The notes under the pieces: generated by a model
The model's input: the letters and a program-made list of their open reading frames with translations, nothing else
What the model was told of the DNA's origin: nothing
Databases searched by the model: none
NCBI GenBank assembly: GCA_902803345.1
Contig: CADCPV010000369.1
Location: forward strand, 1 to 9,323
Direction of reading: 5' to 3'
Source of the DNA: an uncultured Eubacteriales bacterium
GTDB lineage: Bacteria; Bacillota_A; Clostridia; Lachnospirales; Lachnospiraceae
DNA length: 9,323 nt
Translations under genes and position numbers: made by a program
Shown: positions 1-5,979 of the stretch, piece after piece
Numbering within the stretch: position 1 is the first letter of the stretch
How the letters are laid out: each line of letters opens with the position of its first letter

Positions 1-1
1 C

Positions 2-211
2 GGAAAGGGAGCAGTCAGCAACGGTTTGTCAGATGAAATCGCAAAGGAACTGAAGAAATATGGTTTTAAATACCTCGGCTCCATTACAGTTTACTCTCAC
101 CTTCAAGCCTGCGGAATCATCAATGATCACGGAAAGGGCTGCCCATGTTATATGAGAATCATTGAACAGTATCCGACTGTCCGGAAGCGGAGATACCTGG
201 AGAAACCGTGA
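2..211 (+). CDS. tag: DNA-3-methyladenine glycosylase I, C-terminal part (gene cut by window start)
   Basis: The enzyme removes 3-methyladenine from alkylated DNA as the first step of base excision repair in the cytoplasm. Only the last 69 residues are visible; the family is usually about 185-190 residues, so the 5' end lies outside the window and the frame is open from base 2. The visible part has the family's end pattern: SDEIAKELKKYGFKYLGS, then YSHLQACGIINDH, then a Cys-Pro-Cys-Tyr stretch. The His of NDH and the Cys four residues later match the C-terminal pair of zinc ligands known from E. coli Tag (His175 and Cys179). The next gene starts 9 bases after the stop, so the two are probably co-transcribed. 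The first codons could be read as a short gene starting at TTG 26, but the homology runs upstream of it, so I reject that start. Confidence 0.87.
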   Translation, partial: GKGAVSNGLSDEIAKELKKYGFKYLGSITVYSHLQACGIINDHGKGCPCYMRIIEQYPTVRKRRYLEKP

Positions 212-220
212 GGAAAGGAA

Positions 221-793
221 ATGGATCTTTTTTATACTGCCGATCGGACTGAATGGCGGAAATATCTCGAGACTCATTTTGAAACGTCAGATGAAATCTG
301 GTTTGTTTTTCCTACAAAAACTTCCGGAGAACCCTGCCTTTCGTATAATGACACAGTCGAAGAGGCTCTTTGCTTCGGATGGATCGACGGTAGAGCTGGA
401 TCGCTGGATGAGACGCATCACATAAGGCGGTTTACCCCAAGACGGAAAGGAAGCACCTATTCCCGGCCAAATATTGAACGGCTGATCTGGCTTAATAGGC
501 ATGGGCTGATCCATCCGAAAGTCAGGGAGAGTGTTCTGCCTGTCATCAATGCTCCTTATGTGTTTCCTTCCGATATCATGGATGCGTTGAAACAGGATGA
601 GGAAGTGTGGCAAAACTTTCAGGGCTTTTCCGACCCGTATAAACGCATTCGAGTCGCCTATATCGACGCAGCAAGAAAGCGCTCAGAGGAGTTCCGGAAG
701 CGGCTGAATAGTTTTGTTGAAAAGACGAGACAAGGAAAGCTGATATCAGGGTATGGCGGAATTGAGAAGTATTATCAGCAGACTGAATTGTGA
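221..793 (+). CDS. YdeI/OmpD-associated family protein
   Basis: This 190-residue protein belongs to the YdeI/OmpD-associated family, often labelled 'bacteriocin-protection protein' in databases; its biochemical activity is not established. The sequence shows the family signature EALCFGWIDG at residues 48-57, followed by a basic FTPRRKGSTYSRPN block at about 70-83. A helical, Arg/Lys-rich C-terminal part (about 140-175) includes AYIDAARKRSEEFRKRL. The ATG at 221 is preceded by a purine-rich AGGAAAGGAA site that overlaps the end of tag, which implies translation coupled to tag. Length is normal for the family. Its pairing with an alkylation repair gene suggests housekeeping or stress context, not part of the downstream SOS module. 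Family assignment is fairly secure; the function is unknown. Confidence 0.8.
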   Translation: MDLFYTADRTEWRKYLETHFETSDEIWFVFPTKTSGEPCLSYNDTVEEALCFGWIDGRAGSLDETHHIRRFTPRRKGSTYSRPNIERLIWLNRHGLIHPKVRESVLPVINAPYVFPSDIMDALKQDEEVWQNFQGFSDPYKRIRVAYIDAARKRSEEFRKRLNSFVEKTRQGKLISGYGGIEKYYQQTEL

Positions 794-812
794 TTCCGAA
801 AACCCGGAATCA
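791..812 (+). other. Hairpin over the stop codon of the YdeI-family gene
   Basis: TGATTCCG (791-798) and CGGAATCA (805-812) form a perfect 8-bp stem with a 6-base loop. The stop codon of the upstream gene is the first three bases of the stem. No T-run follows, so this is not a classical intrinsic terminator. It could slow ribosomes or protect the 3' end of the upstream message, or act as a weak terminator. Confidence 0.4.
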
Positions 813-833
813 GCTTATCGGGGAGTATGAAGT

Positions 834-1817
834 ATGCGTTTATCAGATTATAAATCATTGGAAATGATGGGCAATTATGAAACACTGGAACGGCCGGTCT
901 ACGTCGCCTCGATGGAGGAGATCGTCAATAAGGCCGGAAAACCCCAGCTGAACCTGACCGTAAAGGACGGAACAGGAACCCAGAAGGTTTCTGTATTCGA
1001 CATGAGTCTTCAGATCATGAAGGATGATTATCCGTTTGCCGTTCCCGGAACGGTTGTGATCATGAAGATCACAAAGAAAGATCCGTTCTTTAATGCCCAA
1101 AACCATTTCAAAAAGACAAAAGATGAGTTTGACCTGACGGAGATTGCGGAAAAAGCAACCGATAAGGATCCGATTGAATTCTACAACTATATCCTGAAAA
1201 CAGTCCGAGCAGCTGCGAGAGAAGCCGGAGAATATCAGCCGATTGCGGATATCGTGCAGTCGGTCTACGAGAAGAGGAAAGATGAAGTCCTTCGCGGATC
1301 GTCCGCAATCCGGATGCATCACACCGGCCTTTACGGAAATATCGTTCATACAGCAGAAGTCATCAATGTCTGCACAGCGCTTCTGAAATCCACCCTTGGC
1401 CAGGACATTGACGCGGAACTCCTGCTGACTGCTGCAGCACTGCATGATATCGGGAAACTGGACATTTATAAGACAGATGATATCGGTGAAGCAACAATGA
1501 CGCTCCAGGGCTACGCGCTCGGCAGCCACCATTATGACAGCCTGATGGCAGTGGAAGAAGCGGTGAGGGAAGGAAACTATGATCCGGAGCGCGTGCTGCT
1601 TCTGAAAAACATCATTGCGTCCCATCACGGCAGCAGAGAGTTTGGAGACCTTGCCACGCCGCTGACGCTGGAAGGATTGTGGCTGAATTTTGCCGATGAT
1701 CTGGACGCGAAACACTTCGAAGCGAGACAGGCCATCATGGAACTGGAGCCGGGAACGGTATCACCGAAGAAGGTGTTCCCATTTGATTTTGTGCTGTATC
1801 GGAGATCGGATCAGTAA
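834..1817 (+). CDS. YhaM-like protein: OB-fold plus HD phosphohydrolase domain
   Basis: This 327-residue protein has the layout of the YhaM/Cbf1 family of 3'-5' exonucleases (about 314 residues in Bacillus). A nucleic-acid-binding OB-fold spans about residues 20-100, and a metal-dependent HD domain about 160-300. Visible HD-domain ligand candidates are His172 (in VHTAEV), His204-Asp205 (in AALHDIGKLD), the His pairs at 232-233 and 264-265 (GSHHYD and ASHHGS), and the Asp pair at 288-289 in FADDLDA. The predicted role is exonucleolytic trimming of RNA or single-stranded DNA, helped by the N-terminal OB-fold. The ATG at 834 has a GGGGAG site at 820-825 with an 8-base gap; an ATG at 827 is out of frame. 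The OB-fold begins straight after the start, so I see no missing N-terminus. Strict orthology to yhaM is not proven, so no symbol is given. Confidence 0.8.
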   Translation: MRLSDYKSLEMMGNYETLERPVYVASMEEIVNKAGKPQLNLTVKDGTGTQKVSVFDMSLQIMKDDYPFAVPGTVVIMKITKKDPFFNAQNHFKKTKDEFDLTEIAEKATDKDPIEFYNYILKTVRAAAREAGEYQPIADIVQSVYEKRKDEVLRGSSAIRMHHTGLYGNIVHTAEVINVCTALLKSTLGQDIDAELLLTAAALHDIGKLDIYKTDDIGEATMTLQGYALGSHHYDSLMAVEEAVREGNYDPERVLLLKNIIASHHGSREFGDLATPLTLEGLWLNFADDLDAKHFEARQAIMELEPGTVSPKKVFPFDFVLYRRSDQ

Positions 1818-1853
1818 GATTTTTACGTATCTTCATATGTGTCGGAGGATGAT

Positions 1854-2180
1854 ATGAGAGATATTACAAAGGCGGACTGGAAGCTTTTTCAGGCAAGAAT
1901 CGGCGACTGGCAGGAAGCCTATATGGAGTGCCTGAACCAGAAGTATATCAAACTTCTGCAGGGAGAAGGATATGCTTCGGAAAAATTCTGGGAACTGGAG
2001 AAGAGAATCCGGAAAGACAAGAATACTCCCGGTGTCCGGCTTCGACTGGAAAAACAGAATGTAGGCTGGGACCTGCTGACGCTGCTCCGGGACAAAGTGA
2101 TTAAGCCGGATGATCTCGAAGGATTCAGCGAAGGGCTGAAAGAAGATGTGCTGACTCTCTATCAGGAGCGGAAAAGATAA
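1854..2180 (+). CDS. Small uncharacterised protein, 108 aa
   Basis: I do not recognise a functional family with confidence. The protein is predicted to be mostly alpha-helical, rich in Trp, Lys, Arg and Glu (ADWKLFQARIGDWQEAYM, then FWELEKRIRKDK). It has no cysteine pair, signal peptide or membrane segment. From memory, similar small proteins are common in Bacillota and have sometimes been mislabelled 'multidrug transporter', which this soluble sequence cannot be. I chose the ATG at 1854 because GGAGG at 1844-1848 sits 5 bases before it; a GTG at 1839 is in frame but the GGAGG would then lie inside the gene. It lies 36 bases after the YhaM-like gene and 27 bases before the WYL regulator gene, in the same direction, so it is probably in their operon. 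Confidence 0.7.
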   Translation: MRDITKADWKLFQARIGDWQEAYMECLNQKYIKLLQGEGYASEKFWELEKRIRKDKNTPGVRLRLEKQNVGWDLLTLLRDKVIKPDDLEGFSEGLKEDVLTLYQERKR

Positions 2181-2207
2181 CTGGGATTGAGAACAGAGGA
2201 CTGAATT

Positions 2208-3221
2208 ATGCCGGAAAACACAAAGGACAATAAGCCGGAACTCGGGAACCGCACCAGGATGATTTATATCTACCGGTATCTGACAGAACATACGGATCCG
2301 GATCATCCGTCGACGACGACGGAACTGATTGACCGTATCAGGACAGAGTACGGTGTGGATGTAAACCGCACGACAATCTCGGATGATATCACCGCGCTTA
2401 ATGAAGCGGGATACAGGATAGAAACAATCCGTTCCCGGCCGAATAAGTACTATTATGATGACCGGCTGTTTGAAACCGCTGAGCTGAAGATGCTGATTGA
2501 CGCGATTTCCTCTTCGAAATTCATTACGGAGAAGAACAGCAAAATGCTGATCGGGAAGCTGCTGTCGTTAACATCAGAGTATGAACGTGACCAGTTTACG
2601 CGGCATATCACGGTAGAAGGGCGCGTCAAGTCGGATAACGAGAAAGGATACTATATCGTTGACACCGTAAATGAGGCGATCGAGAAGAAACAGGTAATCT
2701 CTTTTCAGTATTCCGATTATACGGTGGAGAAGCGGAAGGTTGCGCGTCATGACGGGGAAGTGTATTACGTGTACCCGTATACGATGGTCTGGGACGGCGA
2801 TTATTATTACCTGATCGGATGGTGTTCGAACCGGAATGATATGCGGCACTTCCGCCTGGACCGCATCAGCCAGACACCGAAACTCGTACCGGACAGGAAC
2901 TGGGTTGATCCTCCGGAACAATTCAGGCTGTCGGAATATCTGAAGAGTGTGTTCCGGATGTATGGTTCCGGCGAAACGGTTGAAGTTGACCTTCTCTGTG
3001 ATGTTTCTACGATGAAGGCTGTCATTGATCAGTTCGGGAAGGATGTCAAAACACAGCCTGTTGATGAATTCAGTTTTAAAGCGCATGTGAGCGTCTGTCC
3101 GACTCCGACATTCTTCCAGTGGGTGTTTGGCTGGCATGGGAAAATTACAATTTCCGGACCGGCAGAGGTACGAAAAGAATACCGGGAGATGTTAAAAAAC
3201 GCGTTGGACGACATGCTATAA
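2208..3221 (+). CDS. HTH/WYL-domain transcriptional regulator
   Basis: This 337-residue protein has the three-part form of WYL transcription factors. A winged helix-turn-helix lies at about residues 15-75 (TELIDRI...VNRTTISDDITALNEAGYRIE). A WYL sensor domain lies at about 148-225, with YYYLIGW at 199-205 in place of the usual WYL triplet and the conserved RHFRLDRIS at about 213-221. A C-terminal WCX-type extension lies at about 255-337. WYL proteins of this kind usually bind DNA as oligomers and answer a ligand or nucleic acid; several act on DNA-damage, phage-defence or mobile-element genes. The ATG at 2208 has AGAGGA at 2195-2200. It is the last gene before a strong terminator. Its target is not visible here; the divergent promoters that such regulators often control are absent. 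Confidence 0.88.
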   Translation: MPENTKDNKPELGNRTRMIYIYRYLTEHTDPDHPSTTTELIDRIRTEYGVDVNRTTISDDITALNEAGYRIETIRSRPNKYYYDDRLFETAELKMLIDAISSSKFITEKNSKMLIGKLLSLTSEYERDQFTRHITVEGRVKSDNEKGYYIVDTVNEAIEKKQVISFQYSDYTVEKRKVARHDGEVYYVYPYTMVWDGDYYYLIGWCSNRNDMRHFRLDRISQTPKLVPDRNWVDPPEQFRLSEYLKSVFRMYGSGETVEVDLLCDVSTMKAVIDQFGKDVKTQPVDEFSFKAHVSVCPTPTFFQWVFGWHGKITISGPAEVRKEYREMLKNALDDML

Positions 3222-3261
3222 CGCAATATATTACCATAAAACGCACATAATCCAGCTAAAC

Positions 3262-3302
3262 AAGCCTGATTCGTAGGAAAATTTCGACGAATCAGGCTTT
3301 TT
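3262..3302 (+). terminator. Rho-independent terminator after the WYL regulator
   Basis: A perfect 13-bp stem pairs AAGCCTGATTCGT (3262-3274) with its complement at 3287-3299. The 12-base gap can form four further A/T-rich pairs (GAAA with TTTC). A TTTTT run (3298-3302) overlaps the end of the right arm. It separates the left operon from the LexA-like operon, whose promoter begins about 13 bases further on. Confidence 0.9.
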
Positions 3303-3314
3303 CAAAAAAAGTAT

Positions 3315-3343
3315 TTGCGGATACGCCGGTTTTGGTATATAAT
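3315..3343 (+). promoter_or_regulatory. Sigma-A promoter of the LexA-like operon
   Basis: A perfect -10 box TATAAT lies at 3338-3343, and a TTGCGG -35 box at 3315-3320 (three of six consensus positions, with the TTG kept), with an ideal 17-base spacer. The predicted start point is about 3350, inside the palindromic operator. This is the only convincing promoter I find for the whole central block. Confidence 0.82.
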
Positions 3344-3346
3344 GCA

Positions 3347-3374
3347 TCTATCAGAAACAACTGTTGCCGATAGA
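3347..3374 (+). promoter_or_regulatory. Palindromic operator candidate for the LexA-like repressor
   Basis: A 28-bp inverted repeat, with 12 of 14 positions symmetric, has half-site TCTATCnGnAACAn and its mirror image. Its core is AACA-2-TGTT. It overlaps the expected transcription start and ends 6 bases before the AAAGGAGG ribosome binding site, an ideal place for a repressor block. The AAC...GTT core loosely resembles the Bacillus-type SOS box (GAAC-4-GTTC), but the outer TCTATC/GATAGA arms are not part of that consensus. Assignment to the adjacent repressor is inference from position. Confidence 0.75.
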
Positions 3375-3390
3375 ATAAAAGGAGGCTGAA

Positions 3391-4011
3391 ATGAGGTCGA
3401 AAAATCCGGAATTGATGAAAGGGATCAAAGAGTATATAGACCAGTACTACAGAGACCATTCCTATTTTCCCTCCATGGGGGATATCGCAAAGGAATTCGG
3501 GATTGCCAGGACAACTTCCTATCGGTACCTTGTAGCCATGGACGAACTCGGGATGCTTGATTATGATGGTGCCTCTCGAACCATCCTGACAAAGACAACC
3601 CGAAGGCTTTCCGATCTGACGATTGCCGCACCGATTGTCGGCGCAATCCCCTGCGGTACTCCGGAAGAAGAGGAAGAAAATGTGGAAGGATATATTCGTC
3701 TTCCTGTGTCCCTTTTCGGGAAGGGCGAATTCTATATCCTGAAAGCATCCGGCGATTCCATGGTTGATGCCAAAATTGAAGATGAGGATCTGGTTGTGAT
3801 CCGGAAACAATCAAGGGCAGAGGTCGGTGATATTATTGCGGCCCTTGATGAAAACGGAAGCAGCACACTGAAACGGTATGGAGGAATTGATCAGGATTCC
3901 CACTCTGCGATTCTTCTGTATCAGAATCAGGAGAAGTACCCTGACAAGCGGATTCTTGTAAAAGAGCTTGTGGTTCAGGGCGTTGCAAAGCAGGTGCTCA
4001 AAGCGCTCTGA
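3391..4011 (+). CDS. LexA-like self-cleaving transcriptional repressor (S24 peptidase family)
   Basis: This 206-residue protein has an N-terminal winged helix-turn-helix (about 8-66, with YFPSMGDIAKEFGIARTTSY) and a C-terminal S24 latent peptidase domain (about 80-200). The catalytic Ser123 lies in ASGDSM and Lys161 in STLKRY. The expected scissile bond is Cys88-Gly89 in VGAIPCGTP; most LexA proteins have Ala-Gly, though Cys-Gly is known in some phage repressors. An acidic run of five Glu follows the site in the linker. RecA-stimulated self-cleavage after DNA damage is therefore the predicted trigger. The recognition-helix region (ARTTSYRYL) differs from housekeeping LexA (ASSSTVH type), which suggests its own operator. 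The start has AAAGGAGG at 3378-3385. It is first in its operon and probably autorepressed through the palindrome at 3347-3374. I call it LexA-like, not LexA, because the helix and cleavage site are divergent. Confidence 0.88.
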   Translation: MRSKNPELMKGIKEYIDQYYRDHSYFPSMGDIAKEFGIARTTSYRYLVAMDELGMLDYDGASRTILTKTTRRLSDLTIAAPIVGAIPCGTPEEEEENVEGYIRLPVSLFGKGEFYILKASGDSMVDAKIEDEDLVVIRKQSRAEVGDIIAALDENGSSTLKRYGGIDQDSHSAILLYQNQEKYPDKRILVKELVVQGVAKQVLKAL

Positions 4012-4029
4012 GAATGGTTTGATTCTCGG
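4008..4029 (+). other. Small hairpin between the repressor gene and the zinc-ribbon gene
   Basis: GAGAAT (4010-4015) pairs with ATTCTC (4022-4027) around a 6-base loop, and two outer pairs (one wobble) extend it. It overlaps the repressor stop codon and has no T-run. It may be an mRNA processing or stability element; it is weak and could be chance. Confidence 0.3.
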
Positions 4030-4056
4030 AAGTAAACGGAAAGGAGGGGTTGAATC

Positions 4057-4248
4057 GTGAGGCGATACGATTTGAGATGTTCGATATGCGGTACCTGGAA
4101 CTGTGGCCTGGATCTTGAAGAAACAAACGGCCACTTTGAATGTGAGAAATGCGGCACGGTATCGGATCTGTCCTTTTTGATAAAACTGGAGTCTCAGTAT
4201 CTCGATCACATGAGTCCGCATGAAAGTCCGGATATCAATGTGGCATAA
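4057..4248 (+). CDS. Zinc-ribbon miniprotein, 63 aa
   Basis: The protein carries two CxxC knuckles, Cys8/Cys11 (CSICG) and Cys29/Cys32 (CEKCG), 17 residues apart, which is the usual spacing of a zinc ribbon. The C-terminal half is acidic and polar with no other recognisable domain. It starts at GTG 4057 behind a very strong AAGGAGGGG at 4041-4049. It follows the LexA-like gene by 45 bases and is probably co-transcribed with it. Zinc ribbons of this size bind nucleic acid or protein; which of these applies here cannot be told. A second, different zinc-ribbon protein is encoded at 5650 in the same module. Confidence 0.75.
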   Translation: MRRYDLRCSICGTWNCGLDLEETNGHFECEKCGTVSDLSFLIKLESQYLDHMSPHESPDINVA

Positions 4249-4286
4249 GAGTTCTGAGTAACATAAGAGACGAGGAGGAGACCCCA

Positions 4287-4487
4287 GTGAACAAAATCAT
4301 GAAATCGTTCCGAAATATACACTGTAACCGGGAGAAACCGCCCAGATGGTTTGATTATACAATCATCGACGGACAGCGTATCCTTGAGCACAAGGATGGG
4401 AATTCAATGGATTCCATGACGCTTGTACAATTTGTTGACACGTTCAATTCCATGTGCGGAGAAAAGGTTATTATACTGAATAAATGA
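4287..4487 (+). CDS. Uncharacterised small protein, 66 aa
   Basis: I do not recognise this protein. It starts at GTG 4287 with GGAGGAG at 4274-4280, a good 6-base gap; an internal ATG at 4299 has no comparable site. The N-terminal 20 residues are basic (NKIMKSFRNIHCNREKPPR). The rest is mixed, with a DGQRILEHKDG turn and a C-terminal VIILNK strand. It has no membrane segment or metal-binding pattern. Its place between the zinc-ribbon gene and the structured RNA at 4500-4602 makes it the last gene of the first part of the operon. Confidence 0.6.
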   Translation: MNKIMKSFRNIHCNREKPPRWFDYTIIDGQRILEHKDGNSMDSMTLVQFVDTFNSMCGEKVIILNK

Positions 4488-4499
4488 TGGCTACCGAGC

Positions 4500-4602
4500 C
4501 CTGATCCGAGGACTGAGTAATCAGTCAGCGAGATACTAACTGCCGGAGTGATCTTGTACTTCCCATAACAGGTGAAGTATAAAGAATCGCTCCGGCTTTT
4601 TT
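4500..4602 (+). ncRNA. Candidate structured RNA A (GUAA hairpin plus extended terminator hairpin)
   Basis: The gap of 184 bases between genes is not coding. A perfect 6-bp hairpin, GACTGA (4511-4516) and TCAGTC (4521-4526), is capped by a GUAA tetraloop of the stable GNRA class. A 15-base linker leads to a long terminator-type hairpin (4542-4602). CTGAT at 4501-4505 could alternatively pair with ATCAG at 4520-4524, which competes with the tetraloop hairpin. A second region at 7765-7877 has the same order of parts and the shared short string GAGGACTG. I do not recognise a known RNA family. It may be a transcription attenuator controlling read-through into the peptidase-polymerase genes, or a small RNA. 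Confidence 0.45.
4542..4602 (+). terminator. Extended Rho-independent terminator/attenuator hairpin
   Basis: GCCGGAG (4542-4548) pairs with CTCCGGC (4590-4596). Four more pairs follow inward, then a small internal loop, then a 9-bp helix (TTGTACTTC at 4554-4562 with GAAGTATAA at 4574-4582, one G-T wobble). Six T residues (4597-4602) follow. I see no convincing promoter between this hairpin and the next start at 4672, so the downstream genes may rely on read-through. Confidence 0.85.
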
Positions 4603-4671
4603 GCTTCATAGGAAGCTTAGATTGGAGGATTGCGGCTGCAGCAGACAAGACGCAGCAGGAAGGAAAACACA

Positions 4672-4914
4672 GTGGAAAAGATACCTGTCATTGTTGAGAC
4701 AGAGAAAAAGGATAACGGAAGCAGACTGCCCGTATCGATTGTGCTGCCGTGCGGACACTTTTTCCGAATTGACCGGGTACTGCATTACGCAGTATCGCCC
4801 GATGAATATGAAGGACTCCGCTTTACTGTTATGATCGGCGGAGAGGAAAAATACATTTACAGGTCCGGCGACAGCTGGTACATCTTCGCCGACCGGAAGG
4901 GAGGGAACCGATGA
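4672..4914 (+). CDS. Small beta-rich protein, 80 aa, paralogue of the protein at 7220
   Basis: I do not recognise a named family. The sequence looks like a small beta-barrel: alternating hydrophobic strands IPVIVET, PVSIVLP, FFRIDRVL, LRFTVMI, KYIYR and SWYIF. The pattern G-x2-F-x-I-D-R-V, then G-L-R-F-T-x2-I-G-G-E-x2-Y, then W-Y is shared in the same order with the 84-residue protein at 7220, so the two are probably paralogues. GTG 4672 is preferred because GGAAGG at 4658-4663 lies 8 bases upstream; a TTG at 4630 would need a ribosome site almost touching the codon. Its stop overlaps the start of the next gene in ATGA (4911-4914), which indicates translational coupling to the ImmA-type peptidase. 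Confidence 0.72.
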   Translation: MEKIPVIVETEKKDNGSRLPVSIVLPCGHFFRIDRVLHYAVSPDEYEGLRFTVMIGGEEKYIYRSGDSWYIFADRKGGNR

Positions 4915-5675
4915 GCAGGTGCATTTCAAACAATGAGATCGAGACTCTCGGGCAGGCCCTGATGAATAAGTATATAGAGACAATGAACCTGAAGCATGTT
5001 TTCTGTATGGATATAGAAGGCTTTGTCACGGATTTTCTCGGCCTTCCGATTGAATATGAATCCTTTGCAGAAGAAGAGACAGGCGAGGAGAAGGATACAA
5101 AGAAACTCGGGTTCCTGTCCGATGGCGTGACAGAGCTGAAGGTGGTCCTGAACGGTATTGTAAAGGGAGTGATTTTCCCAAGGGATACCATTGTGATCGA
5201 CAAGATGCTTCTGAGTCCGGAAGAGAGCGGAAGGAAACGATTCACGATTGCACACGAAGCCGGTCACTATATCATGGTAAAACACTGCTCCCTGAGTGCG
5301 CAGGCGAGCTTCCACAGGGAGTTTGACAGCACAACTGTTTATTCGCCCCGGATGATGAAGCAGCTCTATGACATGAATGAGAGATATGCCAGCAGGGCAG
5401 CCGCATGCCTGCTCCTCCCGGGAGACCTGATGTCCAGGATGATCCGGTCATTCAACAAAGGCAAACCGATCCGTATCTTTCCGGAAAATATCATGGCGGA
5501 AAAGGAAAAACTCCTGATCAAAAAGATGGCCGATGCCGCAGGAACCACCTATGCAACCCTGTTTTACCGCCTGAAAGAACTGCACCTGCTGAAAGAGCAT
5601 CCGATGGATGAATATGTCAGGGAATGTTTCCTGAAGGAAGGAGGCGCATATGCCGAAGCTATACCTTTCATCTGA
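4911..5675 (+). CDS. ImmA/IrrE-family metallo-endopeptidase
   Basis: This 254-residue protein has the zinc-peptidase motif HEAGH at residues 115-119 within RKRFTIAHEAGHYIM. The probable third ligand is Glu157 in ERYASRAAACLLLP, a family-typical segment. Members such as ImmA of ICEBs1 cleave element repressors after DNA damage, and IrrE/PprI of Deinococcus cleaves the repressor DdrO. The C-terminal part (about 200-245) contains GTTYATLFYRLKELHLL, the type of helical segment found after the catalytic domain in this family. No N-terminal helix-turn-helix is visible. It is translationally coupled to the gene before it (ATGA) and overlaps the next gene by 26 bases. Its likely substrate is a repressor encoded nearby, either the LexA-like protein or the stand-alone LexA-type domain at 7492; that is inference. 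Confidence 0.87.
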   Translation: MSRCISNNEIETLGQALMNKYIETMNLKHVFCMDIEGFVTDFLGLPIEYESFAEEETGEEKDTKKLGFLSDGVTELKVVLNGIVKGVIFPRDTIVIDKMLLSPEESGRKRFTIAHEAGHYIMVKHCSLSAQASFHREFDSTTVYSPRMMKQLYDMNERYASRAAACLLLPGDLMSRMIRSFNKGKPIRIFPENIMAEKEKLLIKKMADAAGTTYATLFYRLKELHLLKEHPMDEYVRECFLKEGGAYAEAIPFI

Positions 5676-5979
5676 AGAGAAGGAGAGAAGGCTGGCGTTA
5701 TCGAAGGAACAGGCTGAGAAGGGTGAGTTCCGTAAGATCTACTGCCCGGAATGCCATCATTACCTGGTCGGCGTATATTCCAGAAGCCAGGAAGTCGTTG
5801 CGGCGAAATGCAGCAGGTGCGGCTTCAGCGAACCGATTATTATCGGTATGTTCCGGACTGTAAGGAAACAGCGTGAAGAAACGTTTGAGGAGTTTATGGC
5901 ACGCTTCCCGGAAAAGGAGGGAGATCCTGATGAGAACGATACTTCATTCAGATATGAACAGCTGTTACGCAAGTATTGA
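5650..5979 (+). CDS. Zinc-ribbon protein, 109 aa, overlapping the polymerase gene
   Basis: Two CxxC pairs, Cys32/Cys35 (YCPEC) and Cys54/Cys57 (KCSRCG), form a zinc ribbon of the type seen in small regulators such as Mu Com, although the resemblance is loose. The region before it is basic and helical (SSEEKERRLALSKEQAEKG). After the ribbon the chain is acidic and polar (EETFEEFMARFPEKEGDPDEND). AAGGAGG at about 5636-5642 places the start at 5650, inside the end of the peptidase gene. The last 50 bases overlap the polymerase gene in a different frame, an unusually long overlap that ties expression of the two. The role may be regulatory or as a cofactor of the polymerase; this is not shown by the sequence. 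Confidence 0.75.
   Translation: MPKLYLSSEEKERRLALSKEQAEKGEFRKIYCPECHHYLVGVYSRSQEVVAAKCSRCGFSEPIIIGMFRTVRKQREETFEEFMARFPEKEGDPDENDTSFRYEQLLRKY

Noticed and set aside
855..1715. Long minus-strand open frame (286 codons) opposite the YhaM-like gene
   Set aside because: It is a shadow: the + strand frame has clear OB and HD domains, and the minus frame has no recognisable domain or ribosome site.
4472..4477. TATACT as a -10 box for RNA A
   Set aside because: No acceptable -35 box at the right distance, and it lies in the end of the preceding gene.
5331..5340. Copy of the operator core ACAACTGTT inside the peptidase gene
   Set aside because: Only the core is present, without the TCTATC/GATAGA arms, and it lies mid-gene; probably chance.
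5873..5929. N-terminal extension of the polymerase frame
   Set aside because: The added 19 residues do not belong to the Pol IV family, while ATG 5930 has a strong AAGGAGGG and aligns residue for residue with E. coli Pol IV.
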